The notes under the pieces were generated by a model. The model did not search any database. It worked only from the letters and a program-made list of their open reading frames with translations, and had not been told where the DNA came from. A DNA stretch of 64,000 bases. Origin: Acinetobacter portensis (GTDB lineage: Bacteria > Pseudomonadota > Gammaproteobacteria > Pseudomonadales > Moraxellaceae). Numbering within the stretch: the first letter of the stretch is position 1; the number at the start of each line of letters is the position of its first letter. The DNA is taken from contig NZ_LWRV01000113.1 in the NCBI RefSeq assembly GCF_009372215.1, positions 1 through 64,000 on the forward strand. Reading direction: 5' to 3'. This document shows, in pieces, positions 29,464-38,535 of the stretch. The translations under genes were made by a program, and so were the position numbers.

Positions 29464-31638
29464 TTATAAGGATGCTAATTCGGTTGAATTTTCATCTCTA
29501 TCATGACTCAAGCTTTGCTTTAGGCGGCTAAGTTGATTCAATATACTCATTATCAAAGATAATTGCTGTAAAATAATGAGAGATTTTTGGTCTTCATCTG
29601 TATTTGCCGTTAAACGTTGACGAATTTTTTGTAGCATATTTTGAGCACTTAAATCAGGGACTTCATCACGAAGAACTGCACCATTAATATCATTCAGAGC
29701 TTTATCTAGCAATGCTAAAATCTCAGGATCTTCAATTTTTTCTCGATGTGCACCTAAAGCAGCAATATAACTCAGGAAAGTGTGGTTCAAGCATAGAAAT
29801 TCAAAGGCAAGTGATTTTTGGTTTGGATCGAAATCGGGTTCAGTTGCTAGCGTAGAAATTAGAGAAGCAACATCGGCATCTGTATTATGTGCAGCGCGAC
29901 GAACAACACGATAATTCAAACCATTATTTCGACCTGTTTTATATTGCTCAATAATTTCTGCTAAATAATTGCATTGTGCATTGAGTGAACGAGAAATGTT
30001 GCGTGGTAATCGTCTAAATTTCCAATCTGGGAAGATATAAGTCACACCTAACCAAGCCAAAGCACAGCCAATAAGTGTATCCATCATACGAGGTAATGCT
30101 GCTGTGAAACCTAATCCGTCTAAATTAAAATTAATTAATGCAAGAATAGTGATAAATGCTGTTGCTTGAGCATATTGTTTGCTGCGTAAGTCAAAGAATA
30201 AAACCCCACTAATGATCAATAGAAGAAGTTGACCTTCTACAGATGGGATAAAATATAAAATGCCATAGCCAATAATAATGCCTATCAACGTGCCAATAAC
30301 CCTTAAACGTAAACGACGTTTTGTTGCATTAAAGTTAGGCTGAACGACGAATAGGGCTGTAAGCAGAACCCAATATCCATATTGAATGTCGGTAAGCTGT
30401 ACAAAAATATATGACACTAAGAGTACAAGAGATAGTCGAATTGCATGGCGGAAGAGTACAGATTCAGGTGTTAGATTCTGTTTAATACGCACCACAATAT
30501 CAGCCCAACCTTTTAAATCATCATCTTTGAGTTGGTTTTCAATATGTTTAGATTTATCGAGTGATATTGTACGTTCTGTTTCAAGGTTTTTGAGTTGAGC
30601 ATCAATTGATTTTAAATTTTGATACAGGGAGTAAAGCGCATTTACCCAAATTTGATCAAAAGAATCATCTTTTTTTAATTTTTCAAGAGAGTATTTTAGG
30701 TTTTGAAATGCATGCTTAAAGCGACGATTATGATTGTAAACTTCACGTTTCATTATACTTTGACTTAAGTCTTTACATGCTTTTCCTTGTAAAGACAAAA
30801 TGCGTTGAAAACGGAAAAGTACATCACTATGCTCGAAAATTTTTGCTAATTTTTGATAATCAATATGCGCAGAATCTGCACGCTCATGTATGTCTTGAGC
30901 AACAAAATAATATTGTAAGCTACGACGTGTATCTTTTTGTCCGCGGTCACCTTTTAAACGTGTGAGTAATGCGGTCTTCATTTGGTTGAATATTCCGACT
31001 AATTTTCCATTTTCCAATGAAAGATCAATCATACTTTGTTGATAACTATCTGGTGTCATATCAACATCAAAAAGATTAGATTTTGCAAAAAGAAAATCAC
31101 CTAGAGATGAATAACATAATGAAAGTTTATCTTGCACTTCACGCACAGGAAAAAGGAGGAAGCTAATAGTGGAAATAAGTCCATACCATGCCGCACCGAT
31201 GACCAATAAAGAGGGTTGGATATACCAATCTTCAAAAAGGTGAACACCTAACATTGAATAGACAGAAACAACTAAACAACCATATGCAATAGTGGCGTAT
31301 CTGCGACCTAATGAACCGAGTAAAATTAAACAAATACAAGAAATAATAAGACCACATGCAAATAAAATTGGATGTGGAAAAAGTAACTGAATAGATGTTG
31401 CTGTAATAAAGAAACCTAAATAGGTAAAAAGTTGGTTTTGAATTCTGGCAGAAAATCGGTCGTCAATATCGCTAATACCTGCTGCAACAACACCTAAAGT
31501 TAAGGGAATAGTTGCAAGTTGATTTCCTATAAAATAGGGAAGAAACGCGGTTCCTGAGAATGCAATGATCATTCTGATGCTGTACATAAACGTCGTGTTA
31601 TAAGTCGTTTGTTTTAGACGTGTAAGCCAATGTTTCAA
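29464..31638 (-). CDS. YccS/YhfK-type FUSC-family membrane protein
   Basis: A 724-residue inner-membrane protein with the duplicated FUSC layout: an N-terminal cluster of about six helices (residues about 18-165), a long cytoplasmic helical domain (about 170-385), a second helix cluster (about 395-520, with the marker segment YGYWVLLTALFVVQPNFNATKRRLRLRVIGT split over the helix-loop) and a C-terminal helical domain. The family includes aromatic-acid efflux and YccS proteins; transported substrate is unknown. The length agrees with YccS (about 720). It is probably transcribed alone from within the long AT-rich gap upstream. Confidence 0.88.
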   Translation of the reverse strand: MKHWLTRLKQTTYNTTFMYSIRMIIAFSGTAFLPYFIGNQLATIPLTLGVVAAGISDIDDRFSARIQNQLFTYLGFFITATSIQLLFPHPILFACGLIISCICLILLGSLGRRYATIAYGCLVVSVYSMLGVHLFEDWYIQPSLLVIGAAWYGLISTISFLLFPVREVQDKLSLCYSSLGDFLFAKSNLFDVDMTPDSYQQSMIDLSLENGKLVGIFNQMKTALLTRLKGDRGQKDTRRSLQYYFVAQDIHERADSAHIDYQKLAKIFEHSDVLFRFQRILSLQGKACKDLSQSIMKREVYNHNRRFKHAFQNLKYSLEKLKKDDSFDQIWVNALYSLYQNLKSIDAQLKNLETERTISLDKSKHIENQLKDDDLKGWADIVVRIKQNLTPESVLFRHAIRLSLVLLVSYIFVQLTDIQYGYWVLLTALFVVQPNFNATKRRLRLRVIGTLIGIIIGYGILYFIPSVEGQLLLLIISGVLFFDLRSKQYAQATAFITILALINFNLDGLGFTAALPRMMDTLIGCALAWLGVTYIFPDWKFRRLPRNISRSLNAQCNYLAEIIEQYKTGRNNGLNYRVVRRAAHNTDADVASLISTLATEPDFDPNQKSLAFEFLCLNHTFLSYIAALGAHREKIEDPEILALLDKALNDINGAVLRDEVPDLSAQNMLQKIRQRLTANTDEDQKSLIILQQLSLIMSILNQLSRLKQSLSHDRDENSTELASL

Positions 31639-32310
31639 AGCAAATCCTTTATTAGTTTTTGACTAGATCATTCGTGATGTATTTGTACGAAAGATGAATC
31701 TGAATAGAATGTTAAATCATACTATGAGCATATTAATTTTGTCTGTAATTTAAGATAGAAAATAGATATTTGATCTTATTTGGTTGAAGTTTTTTTAATG
31801 CTATTTGGGCTGGGAAGTTAAATTCATGTGATATTCATATAAAAAATATCACAATATTTAAGTGGAGAATGTTGATATACCTATATTTATTATTGTTTTA
31901 ATACTGTATTTTTATAATATATGTTATATATCAATCAAATAGCTTTATATTTTAAAAATAAAGATAATACAAAAGTCTTATATTTTTTGATTTAATGAAA
32001 AATTAATCTACATTAAAAACAATAACTTATATTAAAATAATCCATTTTATCAATAATTAATAGTTACTTATTCTATAAAACTGATTTTAATCTTGGTAAG
32101 AACTTGTTACATTAAATCCATAATTCAATCTATGTCTTATTTTTGGATTGAGTTAATAACTAAATTACACGTGTTGTAATAATTACACTTTAAGCTTCTG
32201 TATGCAGATGTGTCTTCTATAGAGCTTTTGAGTTTTACGGTTATTAAGGAATATATAAATAACCTTAAAAGAAAAAGTCACGGACGCAAATTTTAATTTT
32301 GGAGAATTTC
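31639..32310. other. 672-bp AT-rich divergent intergenic region
   Basis: No convincing ORF. It separates the FUSC gene from the porin and must hold both promoters. Three inverted repeats stand out: TGTGATATT (31827) with AATATCACA (31845), ATTACA (32164) with TGTAAT (32175), and GGTTATT (32239) with AATAACC (32258), the last two close enough to the porin start to be operator and leader elements. Confidence 0.6.
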
Positions 32311-33570
32311 ATGAGTCAATTGCTTACTACTAAGTTTGTAGCAAAAAGCTTAGCGGCAACTGTATCTGTTTTAATGTTAAGCACGGTTGCAAATGCTGCA
32401 ACAGCAGAACAAGCACAAATTAAGCAACTTCGTCAGGAAGTGGAAACATTAAAAACACTGATTCAACAACAACAACAAGTGCAATTACAGCAAGCTTCTC
32501 AAATTGAGCAAGTAAAAGCTGCACCAGCACAATCAGGTTTTGCTGGTTTAAAATCTAAAGCTGGCGCAAATGTAAATATTTACGGTTTTGTTCGTGCTGA
32601 TGCTCAATATAAAATTGAGGGTGCTGATGGCATTTTTAGTTCGATTGATAAAGCTGATCTTACTAATTCTAAAGCAAATGAAGATCGTTTTTACGCAACT
32701 GCAAGAACAACGCGTTTAGGTTTAGACTTTAAAGCACCTGTGGAAGGTGCGGATGTTGGTGGTAAAATCGAAGTAGATTTTGGTAGTGGCTCAGGTGATG
32801 GGGCATTACGTATGCGTCATGCTTATTTAACATATAACAATTGGTTAGTAGGTCAAACAACATCTAACTTCTTGTCTGGTGCAACAGTACCTGAAATGAT
32901 TGATTTTAGTTCACCACTAGGTATAGGTACAAAACGTACACCAATGGTTCGTTATGCTGACAAAATCAATGCAAATACATCTTATGCAGTGTCTTTAGAA
33001 AAAGGTGCTGATGTAAACCGTTTACCTGCAGCAACAGCAAAAGTTGATTACAAATTCAACAAAGGTGTTGTGAATGCACGTGCTTTAGTGCAAGAAGTAC
33101 GTAATCGTACATCTTTAGAAACAAGTGCTGCTTATGATGATAAGAAAGTAGGTTGGGGCTTAGCAGTTGGTGCAAATGTAAAACCAGTTGATGGTTTATC
33201 TCTAAACGTAGATTACTCGCATGTGAAGGGTGATAATTTCTATTTAGGTTATACAAGCTCTAATACTGCATATGTAGTAGATGGTAACGATATTGATTTA
33301 TCAGAATTTGATGCAGTAACTGTAGGTGCAACTTATCAGTTTACTCCTAAAGTGCGTAGTACTTTAGGTTATGGTGCTATTTTCTATGATAAAGAATCTG
33401 TAAAAGTTGATGCAAATAAAAAGCTACAACAAGCTTGGTTAAATGTACTTTATAGCCCAGTTAAGCCATTAAGTTTTGGTGCTGAATATGTTTATGGTAA
33501 GCGTGATACTGTAGACAACAAAACAGGTAAAGAAAATCATGTTGGCTTCATGGCTAAATACGATTTCTAA
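32311..33570 (+). CDS. DcaP-like outer-membrane porin
   Basis: A 419-residue exported protein with signal peptide cleaved at ANA near residue 29, followed by a Gln-rich heptad coiled coil (AEQAQIKQLRQEVETLKTLI) and a 16-strand-type beta barrel ending in the aromatic residue of MAKYDF. This is the layout of DcaP, a trimeric Acinetobacter porin linked to uptake of dicarboxylates and small anionic drugs. ATG 32311 is chosen because TTTGGAG lies 7-9 bases upstream; an in-frame ATG at 32299 lacks this. It is monocistronic with a strong terminator. Genomes of this group carry several DcaP paralogues, so the exact substrate is not implied. Confidence 0.85.
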   Translation: MSQLLTTKFVAKSLAATVSVLMLSTVANAATAEQAQIKQLRQEVETLKTLIQQQQQVQLQQASQIEQVKAAPAQSGFAGLKSKAGANVNIYGFVRADAQYKIEGADGIFSSIDKADLTNSKANEDRFYATARTTRLGLDFKAPVEGADVGGKIEVDFGSGSGDGALRMRHAYLTYNNWLVGQTTSNFLSGATVPEMIDFSSPLGIGTKRTPMVRYADKINANTSYAVSLEKGADVNRLPAATAKVDYKFNKGVVNARALVQEVRNRTSLETSAAYDDKKVGWGLAVGANVKPVDGLSLNVDYSHVKGDNFYLGYTSSNTAYVVDGNDIDLSEFDAVTVGATYQFTPKVRSTLGYGAIFYDKESVKVDANKKLQQAWLNVLYSPVKPLSFGAEYVYGKRDTVDNKTGKENHVGFMAKYDF

Positions 33571-33594
33571 TTTAAACCTTAAAGTTTAAATTTC

Positions 33595-33625
33595 AAAAAA
33601 CAGGAGCAATATGCTCCTGTTTTTT
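33595..33625 (+). terminator. Intrinsic terminator after the porin gene
   Basis: Perfect stem ACAGGAGCA / TGCTCCTGT extended by A-T pairs, three-base loop, six T. Confidence 0.93.
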
Positions 33626-33793
33626 ATTGTTTGTTTATTCTGTTATTTATTAGTAAATTGTAAAGTATAATTAAATAATTAATCATAAAAATGCATAATG
33701 CGCTCACATTTATAGGGTGTGAATACATTTTGAATAAAATATGTTCTCACTCTAATTAAAGAATTTCTAATTTTATAGCTTATAGGATTGCAT

Positions 33794-35269
33794 ATGGATG
33801 AGCATTTGAACGAACGCTTGTTGGCGTTGGTCAATACACTAAATACGCCGCTTTGGGATTTTTTAGTGATATTCCTTTTAGCTGTAGGTGTGTTTTACAC
33901 ACTCATTACAGGCGGAGTACAACTTCGTTTGTTTTTTCACAGTATTAAAGTAATGAAAGGAAGTCGTAAAGAAGGTAATGATGACCATGGAATTACCCCA
34001 TTTCAAGCCTTTGTCACTGGTTTAGCGAGTCGTGTTGGTGTAGGTAATGTTGCAGGTGTTGCAATTGCAATTGCGATTGGTGGTCCAGGTGCCGTATTTT
34101 GGATGTGGTTTACCGCTTTTTTAGGTATGAGTTCTGCATTTGTAGAATCATCTTTAGCACAGCTATTTAAAATTAGAGATAGAGAGAATCAGCAGTTTCG
34201 TGGTGGTCCTGCCTACTATATTACCCAAGGCTTAAAGCAAAAATGGTTAGGTGTTGTTTTTGCAATTACCTTAATCTCTACATATGGTTTTGTTTTTAAT
34301 GCCGTGCAAGCCAATGCAATTGTGGGTGCAACTTCACATGCATGGGGATGGGATAAAGCAAATCCTATTATTGCATTAGGTGGTTTTAACCTTGAAATTT
34401 CTTGGGTCGGATTATTTTTAGTATTGCTTACGGCATTAATTATTTTTGGTGGTATTAAGCGTATTGCTAAAGTTGCTGAAAGTTTTGTTCCTATTATGGC
34501 AGTGCTTTATCTTGCTGTAGCCCTTTATATTGCCGTTACAAACTATTCAATTTTGCCAGATATATTCCATCTTATTTTTAGTAAAGCTTTTGAATTTGAT
34601 GCAGCAGCGGGCGGTTTCTTTGGTGCAATGGTTTCAATGGCGATGATGCAAGGGATTAAACGTGGTTTATTCTCGAATGAAGCAGGTATGGGTTCTGCTC
34701 CTAATGCGGCAGCTGCATCGGATGTGAAGCATCCTGTAAATCAGGGTTTGGTACAAATGTTGGGTGTGTTTGTTGATACTTTCGTTGTGTGTACTTGTAC
34801 AGCAATTATTATTCTAGTATCGGGTTTGTATCATGATGCTGGGTTTGAAGGTGTGACGCTGACGCAAATGGCATTGGAAAGTCAAATTGGATCTTGGGGT
34901 GGTGATTTCTTAGCGATTATTTTATTTATGTTCGCATTTTCATCTATTATTGGTAACTATGCTTATGCCGAAGGCAATATTCAATTTATCAATAACAATA
35001 AACAAGTGATGTTTGTGTTCCGAGTTTTTGTGTTGATCATGGTTTATTTTGGTGCTATTACAAGCGTTCCTTTAATTTGGTCGATGGCAGATTTATTTAT
35101 GGGAAGTATGGCGTGTATTAACCTACTTGCTATTCTTTTGTTAACGCCATTCTTACTGATGCTTTTGAAAGATTACCGAACGCAATTGAAAAATGGTGTG
35201 AAAGAACCTGTATTTAATTTGGATGATCATCCTAAATTTAAAGGCAAAGTAAAATCTGATATTTGGTAA
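33794..35269 (+). CDS. Sodium:alanine/glycine symporter (AGCS family)
   Basis: A 491-residue inner-membrane transporter with about 11 hydrophobic segments. Family features: the N-terminal TGGVQLRLF turn, GLASRVGVGNVAGVAIAIAIGGPGA split around residues 75-100 (the signature region), and GLFSNEAGMGSAPNAAAA near 292-309. AGCS members import alanine or glycine with sodium. ATG 33794 (MDEHLNERL) is taken as the start with AGGA 8 bases upstream; the in-frame TTG at 33788 overlaps that site. It stands alone, between the porin terminator and its own terminator. Confidence 0.93.
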   Translation: MDEHLNERLLALVNTLNTPLWDFLVIFLLAVGVFYTLITGGVQLRLFFHSIKVMKGSRKEGNDDHGITPFQAFVTGLASRVGVGNVAGVAIAIAIGGPGAVFWMWFTAFLGMSSAFVESSLAQLFKIRDRENQQFRGGPAYYITQGLKQKWLGVVFAITLISTYGFVFNAVQANAIVGATSHAWGWDKANPIIALGGFNLEISWVGLFLVLLTALIIFGGIKRIAKVAESFVPIMAVLYLAVALYIAVTNYSILPDIFHLIFSKAFEFDAAAGGFFGAMVSMAMMQGIKRGLFSNEAGMGSAPNAAAASDVKHPVNQGLVQMLGVFVDTFVVCTCTAIIILVSGLYHDAGFEGVTLTQMALESQIGSWGGDFLAIILFMFAFSSIIGNYAYAEGNIQFINNNKQVMFVFRVFVLIMVYFGAITSVPLIWSMADLFMGSMACINLLAILLLTPFLLMLLKDYRTQLKNGVKEPVFNLDDHPKFKGKVKSDIW

Positions 35270-35287
35270 TATTGAATTAAATGATTA

Positions 35288-35314
35288 AAGAGCCTCTTTT
35301 ATAGAGGCTTTTTT
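35288..35314 (+). terminator. Intrinsic terminator after the AGCS symporter gene
   Basis: Stem AGCCTCT / AGAGGCT with loop TTTAT and six T residues. Confidence 0.88.
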
Positions 35315-35443
35315 ATTATTTTGAATAAAGAGAAGTATTAAGCTTCAAGTGAAATTTTTAACGAAAATTAACGTATACCACTTCAATTTATCCATGAATT
35401 AAATGTATGGTGTAAAGGGTAAATTAACTAGCTTTGTAGAATA

Positions 35444-36415
35444 ATGTTGAAATCAAATTTTTTAATTTTAAGTTGTTTAAGTTTAATATTAGTTGGGTGT
35501 CAAAGTATGCCTCAATTAGAGTCTTATAAAAATAAACCACAACAGAGTTTAAGTTATTTACCTGATGCACAAGAATTACCAAATCAAGTTAACTTTCAGC
35601 AAATTGAAAAAAAAGAAAAAAAGCCAGTTATCGCCTTAGTTCTTGGAAGTGGTGGTGCACGTGGATATGCACATATTGGTGTAATTGAAATATTGGAAAA
35701 ATATAATATTCATCCAGATTTTATTGTAGGTACGAGTGCAGGCAGTATTGTTGGAGCACTTTATGCAAGTGGTAAAAGTGCCGATGAATTAAAAGAAATT
35801 GCTCTAAGTTTAAAAGCGAATGATGTTCGTGATGTTAAGCTAGATATGAAAGGCTTTTTTGAAGGTAAGAAAGTTGAAGATTTTATTAATCAGCAGGTAA
35901 ATGATACACAACTACAAAAATTAAAAATTCCGATGTATGTGGTAGCAACAGAATTACAAGATGGTAAAAAAGTTGTTTTTAATTATGGCAATACAGGGCA
36001 GGCAGTAAGAGCATCTGTTGCTATACCTAGCATGTTTATTCCCACGAAAATTGGCACAGATGAATATGTGGATGGAGGTTTAGTTAGTCCTGTTCCTGTA
36101 AAGACTGCGAAAGATTTAGGAGCAGATATTGTCATTGCTGTGGATATTTTGGCACAGCCTACACACACAGAAACATCGAATATATGGGGCTTGTTTAATC
36201 AAAATATTAATATTATGCAAAAACATTTGGCACAAGAAGAACTTAAGTACGCAGATATCGTGATTCAACCAGATTTGCGGGAAAAAGTGCATATATTTGA
36301 TGTAAGTGGACGTGAAGAAACGATGAGTGTAGGTAGGGAGGCCACAATGAGTAAAGTACTAGAGTTAAATCAAATCATTGAAAAGGCGAAGTATTCTTTT
36401 GTGAAAGAACAATAA
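35444..36415 (+). CDS. Patatin-like phospholipase lipoprotein (RssA type)
   Basis: A 323-residue patatin-domain hydrolase with a lipoprotein signal (LVGC lipobox, Cys19). The oxyanion loop GSGGARGYAHIG starts near residue 69, the nucleophile is Ser98 in GTSAG, and the catalytic Asp is Asp210 in VDGG, so the Ser-Asp dyad is complete. Residue 20-60 is a polar linker. The C-terminal 80 residues are helical. Family members cleave acyl chains from phospholipids; attachment to the membrane by lipid would put this one in the periplasm or at the outer membrane. Substrate is unknown. Confidence 0.88.
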   Translation: MLKSNFLILSCLSLILVGCQSMPQLESYKNKPQQSLSYLPDAQELPNQVNFQQIEKKEKKPVIALVLGSGGARGYAHIGVIEILEKYNIHPDFIVGTSAGSIVGALYASGKSADELKEIALSLKANDVRDVKLDMKGFFEGKKVEDFINQQVNDTQLQKLKIPMYVVATELQDGKKVVFNYGNTGQAVRASVAIPSMFIPTKIGTDEYVDGGLVSPVPVKTAKDLGADIVIAVDILAQPTHTETSNIWGLFNQNINIMQKHLAQEELKYADIVIQPDLREKVHIFDVSGREETMSVGREATMSKVLELNQIIEKAKYSFVKEQ

Positions 36416-36446
36416 AAAGGATTTTAAAAAAATTAAATGAAAACAT

Positions 36447-36476
36447 AAAGACCTACATTTATTAGGTCTTTATTTC
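36447..36476 (+). terminator. Probable intrinsic terminator after the patatin gene
   Basis: Stem AAAGACCTA / TAGGTCTTT with a seven-base loop and a short T-rich tail (TTTATTTC). Confidence 0.7.
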
Positions 36477-36698
36477 TATTAATAAAATTTAAAAATAAAT
36501 AATAGATGAAATAAAGTACTGAAAATACTCCTTTAATTATTTTAATTAATATGTTTTTTCTATAAATGTATTTTTTAAATTTCATATAAATTAATTAATT
36601 CAACAGTTTATATTTAACGTTTGTTATATTTAGTGGTGTTTTTTTTATAAGTAAAATTCAGTTTTTAGTTTTATAGATGATAAATAATAGGGTGTTGA

Positions 36699-36890
36699 AT
36701 GTATAAAGTTAGGTTGGGTGCTAAAGTGACAATGGCAGCCATTGAAAATATTGAATTTGAAGTTGTGAAGCAAAATGTAGATGGTTCATTTGAAATAGAA
36801 GCAGTTTTAGATGCGAATCAAGTTCTTAAGTATGAGAATATTGCCAAAGAGATGTTAAAAGTATCAACACGACCACAAAAAAATAAATAG
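36699..36890 (+). CDS. Small hypothetical protein (63 aa)
   Basis: A short soluble protein in a very AT-rich stretch. A good ribosome-binding site (AGGGTG, 6 bases before ATG 36699) supports it. The sequence reads as alternating beta strands: YKVRLGAKVTM, NIEFEVVKQNVDGSFEIEAVLD, then a C-terminal helix with a basic tail. No homologous family is known to me. It lies alone between the patatin terminator and the thioesterase gene. No signal peptide or membrane segment. Confidence 0.6.
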   Translation: MYKVRLGAKVTMAAIENIEFEVVKQNVDGSFEIEAVLDANQVLKYENIAKEMLKVSTRPQKNK

Positions 36891-37197
36891 CAATGACGCT
36901 GAAAAGTAGAAGTACTTTGCAGAAATTAGGAGATAATGAACATTGCATTGTTTATTTTTGTATATAGCTAATTATGATATTTATAAGATATTTTTTAGGT
37001 TGGAATATTAAAAATAGTAAAAACAATCAATTAGAATGGGCTTTAATGGTATTAGATATACATTTTTATGAATGATACCCTAATCATTATAAATAATAAT
37101 GATGAGTTTTTTGTCGATTTAAACGCTCAATATTGTGAAAAAGCGATATAATATTATTCACATATCTTATTGTCTTTAAAAGAGTCTAGAGTCCGTA
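36891..37197 (+). other. 307-bp AT-rich gap upstream of the thioesterase gene
   Basis: No supported gene. It contains an 8-bp inverted repeat ATCATTAT (37083-37090) with ATAATGAT (37096-37103) and spacer AAATA, which could be an operator in front of the thioesterase gene; its half-sites resemble Fur hexamers but the spacing does not fit the standard box well. Confidence 0.4.
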
Positions 37198-37716
37198 ATG
37201 TCCCCATTAGATCAAATTGCCCCAATTTTAGAAGACCAGTCTGAGTTAACAATGTCTGTATTAATGACTCCAGATATGGCGAATTTTTCAGGTAATGTTC
37301 ATGGTGGAACAATTTTAAAATTACTAGATCAAGTGGCTTATGCTTGTGCAAGCCGCTATTCTGGAAGTTATGTTGTTACGCTTTCTGTAGATAAAGTAAC
37401 TTTTAAAGAACCAATTCATGTTGGTGAAATGGTGACTTTCCTTGCAAGTGTGAACCATGTAGGTCGTACTTCTATGGAAATTGGTATTCGTGTTGAAGCA
37501 CAGAATATTCAAAAGCGCACAATTCGCCATACAAATAGTTGCTACTTTACAATGGTTGCTGTAGATGAGAATGGTAAGCCAAAAAATATTCCTGCATTAA
37601 ATTTAGATAATGATTGGAAGCGTTGTCGTTTTGAATCTGCGGAACATCGCAAAGTAGCGCGTTTACAAGAAGGTCATCATCCCTCTTGCAGTATTTATAA
37701 AAAATCTAAAAAATAA
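37198..37716 (+). CDS. Acyl-CoA thioesterase (hotdog fold, YciA/ACOT type)
   Basis: A 172-residue single-hotdog thioesterase that hydrolyses acyl-CoA esters. The diagnostic N-terminal stretch MANFSGNVHGGTILKLLDQ (about 26-44) carries the His-Gly-Gly-x(6)-Asp element, and TLSVDKVTFKEPIHVGEMV plus a VNHVGRTSMEIGIRV strand complete the YciA/ACOT pattern. A C-terminal Cys/Arg-rich tail (WKRCRFESAEHRK) follows. ATG 37198 is the only good start. Monocistronic with a terminator. Chain-length preference cannot be inferred. Confidence 0.88.
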   Translation: MSPLDQIAPILEDQSELTMSVLMTPDMANFSGNVHGGTILKLLDQVAYACASRYSGSYVVTLSVDKVTFKEPIHVGEMVTFLASVNHVGRTSMEIGIRVEAQNIQKRTIRHTNSCYFTMVAVDENGKPKNIPALNLDNDWKRCRFESAEHRKVARLQEGHHPSCSIYKKSKK

Positions 37717-37741
37717 TGTGTTGTTAATTGAATTAATTAGG

Positions 37742-37769
37742 AAAAAGATCTCAGATGAGGTCTTTTTTT
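37742..37769 (+). terminator. Intrinsic terminator after the thioesterase gene
   Basis: Stem AAAGATCTCA / TGAGGTCTTT (one T-G pair), two-base loop, seven T. Confidence 0.8.
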
Positions 37770-37873
37770 CGTCATATGATTTTTATTGAGTCATCTAAAA
37801 AAGCTTATGGATCACTTTGGGCTATTTAAAGATAAATAATGATCTAGCCAATACTTTTTTCTTTATATCTAAG

Positions 37874-37911
37874 ATAAAAAATAGCTGAAAAGCAGTGCAA
37901 TTCAGCTATTT
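37874..37911 (-). terminator. Terminator of the Ala-rich exported protein gene
   Basis: Perfect 11-bp stem AAATAGCTGAA / TTCAGCTATTT; read on the minus strand it runs into TTTTTT. It lies 67 bp beyond the stop of the minus-strand gene. Confidence 0.75.
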
Positions 37912-37913
37912 AG

Positions 37914-37959
37914 ATAAATTTGAGTAATACAAAAAGGTGGAGATATTACTCAAATTTAT
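37914..37959. repeat. 16-bp perfect inverted repeat (long hairpin)
   Basis: Arms 37914-37929 and 37944-37959 are perfect complements with a 14-base loop (CAAAAAGGTGGAGA on the plus strand). It adjoins the terminator hairpin at 37879-37911, so the 3' untranslated region of the minus-strand gene would carry two tandem stems. Confidence 0.7.
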
Positions 37960-37977
37960 TTGTTATGCTCAATAAAA

Positions 37978-38151
37978 TTATTGAGCAGCGGCTTCAGAAG
38001 TCGCAACTTCAGAAGCAGGTGCATTTGTTGCTTGATCTTGAGCAGCGGCAGCTTCAGTATTTTGAACAGGAGTTTGTTCAGCAGAAGCAGCAAAAGTAGT
38101 AGCAGCTGCAGCAGCGATAGAAGTAGCAAGTAAAATTTGAGCAAGTTTCAT
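37978..38151 (-). CDS. Small exported Ala-rich protein (57 aa)
   Basis: A short gene read leftward: MKLAQILLATSIAAAAATTF and then AASA form a signal peptide cleaved near residue 24, leaving about 33 residues rich in Ala, Gln, Glu and Thr (EQTPVQNTEAAAAQDQ onward). AAGG lies about 9 bases upstream of the ATG. Another reading frame over the same bases gives a Leu-rich ORF of similar length, but that lacks a ribosome-binding site and is a shadow. The stop is followed by two tandem hairpins. Similar in size and style to the exported peptide at 1590-1763. Function unknown. Confidence 0.75.
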   Translation of the reverse strand: MKLAQILLATSIAAAAATTFAASAEQTPVQNTEAAAAQDQATNAPASEVATSEAAAQ

Positions 38152-38535
38152 TTTGGTAACCTTATTAATTAAATTTCATATAAATATAAAAATCGATATC
38201 TACCATCACATAGATATTGAGTTCGATCATGCTAAGTGCTGAACGTATTTTGGGCAATGAAAGCAACAAAGTGAAACATTGCTATTAACGTAGAAAATAC
38301 ATAAGTCATATAAGTGTGATTTTTATGTTAATAGTGGATTAAAAGATCCATATAATTTGTATGGAAATATGTCATAGTGCTTATTATTTAATCTTTTCAG
38401 TAAAATTAATTGTACATAACTTCTGCGTGAATCAAAAAACAGTCATCTACTAATGTAATTTTTTATTGCTACAGACTTATTTGTGTATCTCAATCATCTT
38501 CTTTTAGTCTTGAACTCTGTCTTTTTCTTGGTAGC
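38152..38535. other. 384-bp divergent intergenic region
   Basis: No supported gene. It must hold the promoters of the Ala-rich protein and the CobW-family gene. An inverted repeat ATATCTA (38196) / TAGATAT (38211) lies 45 bp upstream of the Ala-rich gene. I did not find a convincing Zur-type palindrome in front of the CobW gene. Confidence 0.4.

Noticed and set aside
36936..36971. An 11-codon ORF with an AGGAG-like sequence upstream
   Set aside because: Too short and spacing to the ribosome-binding site is too tight; nothing else supports it.
37956..38144. A Leu-rich ORF on the minus strand
   Set aside because: Shifted frame of the Ala-rich exported gene (37978-38151), which has both a signal peptide and ribosome-binding site.
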